From Prosapia bicincta (taxonomy: Eukaryota > Arthropoda > Insecta > Hemiptera > Cercopidae): DNA of 64,000 nucleotides. This document shows positions 25,999 to 37,300 of this stretch, one piece after another. Both the position numbers and the translations under genes were made by a program. Position 1 is the stretch's first letter; each line of letters opens with the position of its first letter. The stretch lies in contig JBAIZL010000001.1 of assembly GCA_036971475.1 (NCBI GenBank), positions 151,172,044 to 151,236,043 on the forward strand. The letters run 5' to 3'. Under the pieces are notes generated by a model. That model did not search any database. It saw nothing but the letters and a program-made list of their open reading frames with translations, and was not told the origin of the DNA.

Positions 25999-26056
<58 letters not shown>

Positions 26057-28275
26057 TTAATCTGTGCATCTGTGACATCTGATTTCTACTCTACACAATC
26101 TGTGATTACAAATATTTTATTTCATTCTCTCATATTTCTTTTTGTGTGTTTTCTCTTCGATTGACAAAGACCACTGTGTGGTTGAAATATATCATAGTTT
26201 AAGTGCTTTTATGTGTTTCTATTTCAAGACTACAGAGTGGACTCTTACCAAGGTAAGTCTGTCAGTCTCCTAGTCCAAAAAATCTATATATATATATATA
26301 TAAACACACACATAATAACATATTCTGACTCACTTATCATCATCATTCAACCCACACCATTAGAGTTTGAGATTTGTAATGTGAGTAGTGAATGAAGTTT
26401 TGTGTAAATTTACACTAAGTTCCCTTTATGGATTGAAAAAATGGGAAAACTTTCATGAAAAAGTGGCTGCCCCTGTTAGTCATTAACAAGTTCAGCAACA
26501 CAACTCTACCAAAGAATATAGAATATTCTAGACAATTCAATATTCTCCATAGAAAAAAGATTATTTAGTGTAGCTTAAATACTATTTTCTATTTAGTATA
26601 GATTAAAGTAAAATAATGATTAAATTTATAACATTATTAAAAACACTCTCAATTAACAAAAAAGTACTCTGGAATCAAGGAATTGTTCTCTTTAATCACA
26701 AGAGATTAATAAATTACACTACAAAAACCAAATTTTCTCATATTTCAGCTTACTAAAATAAGACTTTTTGTGAAATCTCATGAAGTAATTGAATTATCAG
26801 CTTGATGTAGAGTTTTGTGTGTTTACCTGATTACATAAACATTTGATAAGTATTATTCAAAATAACAATATAGTATATTTAATGTAAATTGCTTAAATAT
26901 GTAATAAACATTAAATACATATCCAGCATATCCCTTTGAATATCAAAGAATATTTTTAAAATGAATAATTTAAGAAAATAGATAACTGGAATCTTTATAT
27001 CACAACTGAATTTCTCAAACCTGTTTAATAAAGGCAGATATTAAAGAGCAGCAATAAATTCACTGGATCAATAAATTAACAATAGTTTCAATGAATATAT
27101 GTACTTGATAAACACTACATATTTTTTTTATGTTAACAAGAAACTGAAATTTAAGACGATTATTTAGATTGCTTGTAAAGTTTAAAAACATTCTTCAGTT
27201 TTGACATAAGCTTACCTTCATAGAAGTCAGTGGTGCACATAGTTTTTCCAACGATTGTGTTGTAAGGGTCCTCAGAATCAGCAAGAGCACAAAGCTCTCT
27301 GATAAGCATCTTGTCAAGTTTTGCGGGTCTTTGAACCAGTTTTCCAAGTATAGGCTATAAACAAGTAGACAAAATCAAGAGAATGTGCAAATTATAGATA
27401 AAGTAGGCAGTTAATCTAAATTGGTTTAGAATAACAACAATCAGCTAGTTTAAGTAGAAAACTAATTAATTTTTTTTAATAGTCAAACCTATTGTAACAA
27501 ATATTTGTAGCAATGTACTATATTATTTAAACTATATTTTCTTTCATTACGTCATGCTTAGATGGAGATAATGTATGAGACTCTTTAATTTCAGCAATAA
27601 TCATCACATAAGAGCACAAGAAGTAATACCACTCTAAAGTGTGTAAATAGATTAAAAATATTTAATTGTATACTGAAACAATGTTTTTAAATTAGTTTAC
27701 ATTAGAAGCTACATGATCACAAAAATCTAAAGATTTTATAACATAATTATATACATATATATAAATTACATTGTTCATTATTTTTCCGTTGCACTGACTT
27801 TATGAAATTATTATTATTACTTGTAAATAATTTTTTCCACCACTAAGTGCAATAATTTTACCTTATGTGATGAGGCACCTTTCGGTCACTTGACCATTGT
27901 CGAATCACTGCAGCAGTGATATTATATATATATATATATATAATAAATTAAAAATATTTGAAAAACAAGAATACTTTTATTGCATATATTATTCAAAGAT
28001 TTTCGCTGATAAAATAGTACCAGCATCTTCAGGAAAATAATTATCTAACAAAATATTTTTACAAAAATTAAATCATATGTAATACTGGTCTACATATGTA
28101 GACAGTACATATGATTAAATTTTTGTAAAAATATTTTGTTAGATAATTATTTTCCGGAAGATGCTGGTACTATTTTATCGGTGAAAAGCTTTAAATAATA
28201 TCTGCAATAAAAGTATTCTTGTTTTTGAAATATTTTTAATTTATTAAATATATTACAAGAAAACATATCACCATA

Positions 28276-28337
<62 letters not shown>

Positions 28338-31300
28338 CGTTTTCTTGTTTAATAATTTAAAACAACATAGGTTAATATATATATTCTCCCGGGTAGCTGG
28401 CCTGAGCAACCGGGCGGGTCCACAGGTGGCAGATAGTGGGACGGCCTACAGATATGTAGGTTACCTGTGAATAAGGATTCCGGAAGGTTTCTGAATAAGC
28501 AGGCCTGGACCAAGGCGATGGTTCAAAGGTGAGGAATTATCCCTCCTCGTCAGTCAACCAGTTGGGTGTGGTAGAAATAACTGCTCTGACTGGGGAGACT
28601 GGGGTAGTTGGGAATTAAGTCCTCACAATGCTACTCTCACCTCCCAGGTGAATCAAGGGCAATGCGACAGTGAAGTATGGGCGGGAAACTACCCTAACGA
28701 CACAGTTGTAAAAAAGAGAGTAAAGCAAGCTGTTCACTCCATGAGCAACAGTTAATAATGTCCTGAACTTGGGGTGTGCTTCAAGGTCAGTGACTGAATA
28801 CCCAATCCAAGGTGGAAGGCATCGTGCCGAAGGATGAATGGCTGCAGGGTATAAAATGCAGTCGCACACGATCCCCTAGAGGAACCAGACAAAACCTCAT
28901 TGTATGTTGTCTTGCCAGGGCAGTGGGGGCTCTGCTCTGGTCGACCGTTATTTCCCCCATACTCGTGGGTCGTTAATGGACCAAAAAAGTAAAACAATTG
29001 ATTTTGAGACTGCACAGACAGCGGGAGCCAATAAGACGGCAAACCGTGAGTCTGTAGCAGATGTGTCAACGGCAACCATCACTGGGGGTGCGGGGGCGGC
29101 TGTCAAGCTGCCGACTGCAGAAACCGGTGAAGTGGCTGTAGAGTTGAGCACGCTGTCTTTACGGAGAAAGCGTATGAGTGGAGCGGCCAAAAGGCGGCTC
29201 CGAAGAGAACAGGCGAGAGCAGCGGGAGGGCCAATAATCCTGAAAAAACGAAGGGGAGGCCAAAACCGAGCCGAGCCTGTCAAAGTCCAGGGCTTGGATG
29301 TTGTGAGGAGGGAGGTGCAACAGGGAAGCAATCAACCAAGAGCACCAAACCCCAGCACTTCCAAAAGGCCTAGGAGTGCGACGTCCAATCCCTCTCCAGT
29401 GGAGGGAGGAAAGAAGAAAGTGAAGCTGGGACAAGGGGGGGATACTGCAGTGTCTTCGGGCACATACGGCGATACCCTTCGACAAAAGCTAGCAATTGTC
29501 CCAGTTAGTTACCCAGAGAGACAACTCTCGGAAGAGATGGCGTTGGAGCTGGAGGAGCTGTTCTTCTCGGAACTGCTGTCCGCTGAGACGGAGAGTGGGG
29601 ATAGAGGGTTCAGGACAGCATACTTAGAGAGGGGGGCTCTAAATGTCGTATGCTCCTCACGGGAGAGCCTGGAGTGGGTTCTTCGGGTCCTGCCAAGCTT
29701 CACCCTGAGTGAGGGGGTAGAGTTGAGGGCAGGGCCACCCAAAGAGATTTTTTGCACTGCAAAGGTTTCAATGTGGGTGCCCAAACCCTACAATGACAAG
29801 GAGCCGGAAGAGATCCTGAAGGTGGTCAAAACCCAGAACCCTGGGATAGTTCAGGATACTTGGAAGGTGATTGTTAGGAAAAGGGAGGATGCAGGTCTTA
29901 CCCTGATCCTGTATATAGGAGAGGGCTCCCTCAGGGCACTGCGGAACAACAACCTGAGGGTGAACGTGGAGCTGAGACAGGCCACGTTCAAGGTGCTCTC
30001 TAGTCCTGGGGCTGCTATGCGGACCCAGGCAGCTACGAAGTAAGCAGAACAATGATCAAGATCCTCCAAGTGAACCTACAGCATAGCAGGGCAGCTAGTG
30101 CTGTCGTGTATAGGATGTTGGACAGGGGAGAGGTGGACTTGGTTCTCATCCAGGAGCCATGGATTTCTGGAGGACGAATATGCGGGCTGGCAACATCTGG
30201 AGGTAAGTTGTTGTATGATAAGGACTCCGGTGTACCCAGGACGTGTATCCTGGTTTGGAGGGGGTTGAGTGCTTTTGTACTAACGGACTTCTGCTGCAGG
30301 GACTTGATAGCAGTGATGGTGGAGCTGCGGGCGGAGGGGAGGATGAAGAGGCTGAACCTGGCCACGGCATATCTTCCCTTTCACTACACGGGGGCTCTAC
30401 CAACACAAGAGCTGAGGAGGCTGGTTGAGCACTGTGGAGCTGTGGATGAGGAGCTGCTGGTGGGGATGGATGCTAACTCCCATCACACTTCGTGGGGAAG
30501 TACAGGTACCAACACTAGAGGTGAGGAACTTTTAGCTTATCTTAGCTCTAAGAATTTACTAGTCTTAAATCAGCGGGAAGAGCCGACGTTTGTCACTAGG
30601 GCCAGACAGGAGGTCCTGGACATTACGGTGGCATCGAACCAGATGGCTAGGTATGTACTATATTGGCATGTGTCGGATGAACCATCTTCTTTTGACCACA
30701 GACATATTAGGTATGATATCTCCCTAAATCCAGCCATGATTCGGCCAACCAGGGATCCAAGAAGAACAGACTGGGACTCCTACAGGAGGGACCTGGGTGT
30801 TCGGATTGAATAGGCTGGATTGGAGTATGGTGGGAGGAGAGAGCTAGAAGACTCTGCCACATTGGTTGGCGAGGCTATAGTAGAATCCTTTACTGATAAC
30901 TGCCCTCTCAGTGAGGGGAGAAAAGTATGGGATCCGTCATGGTGGAACAAGAAGCTAGCCAAAATTCGGAAGACCACCAGGAGACTCTTTAATAGAGCAA
31001 GAAAGAACGGGGAGTGGGACCAGTATAGGAAAACACTAACCGGAATACAACAGGGCAATTAGAGAAGCACGCAGGAAGTCCTGGAAGGAGTTTTGTCAAG
31101 AGATTGACAAAACTCGGGAAGAGGCACGACTGCATAAAGTGCTCTCTAAGGACCCAGTTAACCCGGTGGGGATGCTAAGAACCCCACTGGAAAATATAAC
31201 AAAAACTGCAGGGGAAACTGTGGAAGAATTAATCAGAACACATTTCCCTTCCAGTACTCTGAGGAAACTTGGGGGAGCGGACACTGAACCAGTTGCCAAA

Positions 31301-33737
31301 CTCTCCACAAGACGTGGTAAGAGGGAGGACTGGGAAGTGGCAAGGAGGATAGTAACTCCACAAAGGGTAAGATGGGCTATTGGCACATTTAAACCCTACA
31401 AATCTCCAGGTCCAGATGGGATCTATCCTGTGCTGCTGCAGCAGGGAATGGATATGCTGGTGCTGGTACTTACTAAATTATACAGGCTACGCATTGCTCT
31501 AGGGCATGTGCCGGCAGCCTGGAAATCTAGTAAGGTGGTCTTTATACCTAAGCCCACCGGTAACCAATCGGAAGGGAAAGGATATAGACCTATTACACTC
31601 ATGTCCTTTGTTCTTAAGGGACTTGAAAAACTGGTTGATAGGCTTATTAGGGGGGGGGGTGCTTTGGCCATAAAACCACTGCATTGGAACCAGTATGCTT
31701 ATCAACCGGGGAAATCCTGCGAGGGAGCTCTCCATCAAATGGTTGGTAGGATTGAGCAAATGATCGCTAAGAAAGGTTGTGCCATAGGTGCCTTCCTCGA
31801 CATTGAAGGGGCTTTCAATAACCCCTCAGTGGAGACGATGGTAAATGGTGCAAGACGTCATGGAGTGGATGCGACCACTTGTGGTTGGATAAGTTCCATG
31901 TTAACAAACAAACATTTCTGTAGAGGTGGCAGGGGAGGTCAGAAGGGCGGAGACAAGTCTGGGCTGTGCACAGGGGGGGTTCTCGGTTCTCTCTCCTCTG
32001 TTGTGGTGCCTAGTGGTTGACAACCTTATTGAACTCCTGAATGAACAGGGGTACTTCTGTCTAGGATATGCGGACGACATAGTTGTTCTGATCCTGGGCA
32101 GATTCCCTGATACAGTCCTTGAGGTAATCAGAAATCCTCTACGACTGATTGAATAGTGGTGTAATAAGGAGAACCTTAGGGTAAATCCGAAAAAGACTGC
32201 TCTTATTAACTTCACCAGACAGCGAAAAGATCTGACGACCAGGATGCCTCGCTTGTTTGGTGAATACCTTGAGTTTGTGAGGGAGGAGAAGTACCTGGAA
32301 GTTACTCTGGACAGGAAACTCACCTGGAACCCACATCTTGAGAGGACAGTTAACGGGGCCAAAAGGGCACTGATGACTGTGAGAAGAATGGTGGGTAAGA
32401 AATGGGGACTGAAGCCATCAATGATGCACTGGATGTATCTGAGGGTGATAAGACCTATGATTACCTATGGTGCTCTAGTGTGGTGGACAATGGTCAACCA
32501 GGCACAGACAAGAGCTCTACTGAGCTCTATCCAGAGATTGGCTTGTCTGTGCACACTGGGAGCGATGTCAACTACACCTGGTGCAGCAATGGAAGTAATG
32601 CTTAACCTCCCCCCCTTGAGCTTGTCCTTAGGGGAGAGGCGAGGCTGGCGGCATGGAGATTGCGCAACTTGAACAACTGGGCTAACCTCTCAGATGTTTC
32701 GGGACATATGAGTATCGAGTGCATGGTCAAAGAACCCGTCTTGGAAGTGGGCAGCGACCACATTACTCGAACGTTTGCACCTGACCAGGTCCACCAAACT
32801 ATGATGGAATGGTCAGGGACATTAACATCGGGAGCTCAGATCTGGTACACAGATGGCTCCAAGATGGACTTCGGCACTGGAGCAGGGGTGTATTGTAAAA
32901 ACCCAAGGGTAAAACTAGTTTTTTTCCTTGGGGAGGCATACCTCTGTCTTTCAGGCCGAAATATATGCTATAAATGCCTGTCTGGGAGAGATAGCGAGAA
33001 GGGGAACACACGGGACCCGGATTGCTATTTTCTCCGACAGTCAGGCAGCAATTAAGGCACTAAACAGACATGTGGTCACCTCGGCCATAGTCAGGGAGTG
33101 CCTAAATAACCTACAAGCCCTGGCAAGGCACAATCAAATCAAGATAGGTTGGGTGCCAGGGCATAGGGGAATACTTGGAAATGAAGCCGCAGATGCGCTG
33201 GCCAGAGAGGGGTCTTTGACTCCCCTGATTGGACCGGAGCCTGCGGTAGGTATTTCCAAATCCATGGTCAAGATGGCAGTGCGAAGGTGGATGTCTGAAA
33301 GACACTGTGAGCACTGGATCAGGGCTGAAGGGATGAGACACAGTAAGCTAACCCTTAGGAAACCTTCCTTGGGGCTGCAGAAGAGTCTCATCTATCTGTC
33401 TAGGCAGGAATTGAGGATAGCCACAGGTCTACTCACGGGACACGGTGGACTAAAAACATCTGCATAAAATGGGTATCTGCAAAGATGAACCAGTGTGCAG
33501 ATTATGCGGGCAGGAACTGGAGACTGCCACACATATTATTTACAGATGTGAAGCACTTGCCGAGAGGCGCTTCAACCTCTTTGGTGATGGAACGGCTCTG
33601 GTGAATGCTGAAGGTAAAACACTAGTCAGGAAACTCCTAAACCTGAGGGAAGGGGCTATTTGACTAGATCAGGGAGGTAAGTACAATATATACCTTAAGG
33701 TAGCAGTACTTCGGGCAGTTTAAAACCCGCTCCCAAG

Positions 33738-33788
<51 letters not shown>

Positions 33789-34251
33789 TGTGCTGCAACA
33801 TTTGATAATTTTGTATTTTTATCAAATGTTGCAGCACACTTAATATCACATAATCATGAAATAACAAACTACGAAAATAACCTAACCATACTTGAAATAA
33901 ATAATAACCCAATAGAATTAAACTCACTAGAAAAATACCACATTTATAAAAACACACACAACAATTTAATGAACTTACAAACCACATATACAGAAGACAT
34001 ACTATATAAAAACATCATACACACAGATCAAGAGAAAATGAGTGTAACGTCAACAAATACCAACATCACGGACCGAACATCTACACCAGAAAAATATCAG
34101 TGATTCGACAATGGTCAAGTGACCGAAAGGCCCCTCATCACTCAAGGTAATATCATTGCACTTAATGGTGGATAAAATTATTTACAATAGTAATACATTA
34201 ACTTCATAAAGTCAGTGCAATGGAAAAACAATGGATAATGTAAAATATCAA

Positions 34252-34305
<54 letters not shown>

Positions 34306-37300
34306 CTCAAAAATAAATTAAACTACTTAGTTCTAAACAATAATTATTGCATAACTGAGTAAATACTTTTGAACTTACTTACTGTCACCTGTCGTAACAA
34401 TAATTTTATTGACAAAGCGACCCGCCACTGCCAGCGATCCTCAAGGTTTCTGGATGTATGATTTATGAAGGAGGAGGGGGTTATAGGTTTACTATATAAT
34501 GCTATAAGGTGTTAGATTGAAAGTGTGTGTGTGTGCGTGTGCGTGCGTGGGTGAGTGTGTGTGTGTGGCCATTAAAGATAGGAGGTTTTTGTGTAGTATG
34601 ATATTTCAATATTTCAAATTTTTCTGGAGAGGTTAGTTTTTTACTATGGTTTAATATGTGAAAAATATTTAAATTAGTATGAATGTTTGTATATGTGTTG
34701 CATAGCTGGATTTATGTTTTCTATGTTGTTGATGTGTTTTTTTGAATCAAGTGTTAAATGATCTACCAGTTTAGCCAATATAGAAGCTGGGGTAGTCGTT
34801 ACATGTTATTTTGTATATATCAGATAAATTTTAATTGTCTGTTTTTTGTTGATAAGGTTGTATGTATTGTTTTTAAGTGTTTGTTGTTTTATATGGTATT
34901 TGGAAATTGAGTTGTCTGAATGTTGAAGGAATTATGTTTTTAGGTGTGTTTGTTATGGTAAGTGATGGATACGTATTTATTGTTTTTTGTGTGACATAAT
35001 CAATAAAATAAACCAACCAGAGAAATGATGTCCCATACCAAATAACAGAATTTATAAAATTGTATGCCCAGACTGTAACAAATTGTATACTGGCCAAAAC
35101 TAAATTGAAATTAAAAGACAAATATAACGAAACGCCTCAAACCATATATGAAACCAAACAATTACAGTTCAAATCTAGCCACTCATACCATTAAAAATAA
35201 ACACACATTCCCCACATTATAAAAAAAATTATTAAAAGGCCTAAAAATGACAATTTGGGAACAACTGCAAATTTAAAATCTAAAAAATAATATAATAAAC
35301 AAACATGTACAAATAAAACAAAAAATTATAAATTATTTAACTTATTCTTACATTAAACGGTTCTGTCTTGCCTTGTTAATAGAAAATTCTTCTATTAATT
35401 GTTCAAAAGAAAAGTCTTTGGCGTTAAGGATATCAGCTTCAATGTTGAGAATTGCAAGAGAATTCAATTTGTCTTCTTTGAGGGTAGAACGATAAAATTA
35501 AAAAGCAATAAAATAAAATTAAGTTTTCTATTCTCAGGGTGGCCCACCTGCTGGATCCGCCACTGATTTAACTGAGGTTCACATTATGACATTCACCAAA
35601 TTTAAATTGGTACTATTACTATTGTCACTAAAAAACTAATCGGTACAAAAAAAAACGGCTGCCACCTGCCGCCCCCTCGAGGCTGTTCCCATAGGCACGT
35701 GCCTAGTGTGCCTAATGGGAAGTTCGCCACTGAATGAAATATTTTAAGTTATATAGAATTTATTTTATTTGATTTTACAAAAACAACAGTTAAAAATAAA
35801 ATTAGTAACTAACTTGTTTAAAAACATCAATTATGAGCAACTTAAAAAACCCCTATAACTTGAATTTAGAAAGTACTGTGTTTAACAATTTGAAGACTGT
35901 TTTACATCCAAGGTAAAGAGAATTTTTAGAAGTTGCAAATATCATTGCTTTATCAGCAACCAGAGATTTTTACAGCCTTAATTAGAGCTATACCTTATTA
36001 TTCGAAAACAATTACTGAGTTTTAAGAACAATATTATTGAATAAAAAACCAATTTAATAAATGTTTTTCAGTTTGAAGCTCAAATCTTGTGGAATTTAAA
36101 ATTCCTATATTTCTTTTGTATATGTATTTTAGTACCCTCTAGTATACTATGAGTATTAAACTACATTTTTTAAAAAAATTTGGAATTTTAAACCTTATGA
36201 GGATTTGATTTTTCAAGTTTTTTGTATTTCTTAAATTTACATACCAGTTCAAAATAAGGACGAAGTTGACCATCCATGGCCTCTTCTGAAATCACTACAG
36301 TTCCTCCTTCTAGGCCGATACCTCCAGAGGTTCCCATCCTGAAGAAGACTGGATCCCGCACTCTGGCATGATACATGAGTTTGATTATTTCATGTAACAA
36401 GATACCAACTGAAGGAATGCCCATACCATGCTGAAAATAAATGTATATTGATATAAATATGAGGTGTGTTTTAATATACAAATATTCAATCCAAGACTAG
36501 ACATATTTTAAGCTCATTTTCGAGAAATAAGGAACTATATACAAGTATCATCTTGAACACATATTTAAGAAATGAGAACTTGTATGTAAATATTTTATAT
36601 AACTGTGAGTAACAGCAGAAATACTTATTTTGTTTTTTTCTTTATTTCAGGTTGATTAAAAAAGTGTTTTGTATTATAAAGAAAAGGTCTATTCATTTTT
36701 TAATATCGCTGAAAAGAATAGCTTGGGTCTCTCTAATGAATCTAGGTTACAATTTACACCTACAGAAGGTAAAATTCAGTTAGAAATTCAATTTTACAAA
36801 CCATAAGTCGAAGAAATATAGATAAAAAATACTTTTCTAAATACTTAGTGTTTTATTAATTTTTAGAGTAAATAAACTACTTAATAATTTAAAGGTAAGT
36901 TAAATTGTAAAAGCTTTGGATTGACAGTAGCATAATCATAAAAATATTGAAATAATATTAACTTTATTGAAATGGATTTTAGGGTAATATTGAAAAGGTC
37001 AAGCTATTATTAATCAATCACAGTATATTTTCCAGGAAAACCATAAAACAAGAATATATCTTTAAAAAAATAATAAATTTAATTGAAATAACTATTTTAT
37101 CTGTTATTTTAAAACTAGATATATTAACACTAAACACTTTTAATGTTTTAAACTTGCCTATAGTAGCACTTACTTTGTATGTTGAGGACGGCTGTTTCGG
37201 GAGATATGTCCCATTGTCAATTCAGACCTTAACTCATGAAATTTACTACTTCTTGCAGTTCGATGTAGTATAGTTCCATTGTAAGCTGTTGGTCTACGTT

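Larger units (their letters stand above)
27942..28247. repeat. 306 bp snapback, PLE-like family F, two hammerhead motifs
   Basis: The two halves are near-exact inverted copies around the palindrome at 28088-28103. Each half carries the same ribozyme, placed head to head, and then GCAATAAAAGTATTCTTGTT. The outer ends run into (TA)n on both sides (27923-27943 and 28281-28333). Confidence 0.85.
28386..33757 (+). mobile_element. LOA-clade (I superfamily) non-LTR retrotransposon, near full length
   Basis: It has a GC-rich 5' leader from about 28386, ORF1 (28904-30043), ORF2 (30052-33663, broken) and a 3' UTR ending in poly-A at 33740-33757. The order endonuclease, reverse transcriptase, RNase H, Cys-His knuckle, with ORF1 of the type seen in LOA elements, points to the LOA/I group. 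Its GC content is far above the surrounding DNA. It sits in a uridine phosphorylase intron, antisense to the gene, and is flanked by TA repeats on both sides. Confidence 0.88.

Noticed and set aside
28615..31759. Minus-strand open frames across the LINE
   Set aside because: They are shadows of the GC-rich plus-strand ORF1 and ORF2.
33788..33839. 20 bp stem-loop as a terminator
   Set aside because: Its right arm is PLE coding sequence and the left a fold-back of it; intrinsic terminators are not expected here.
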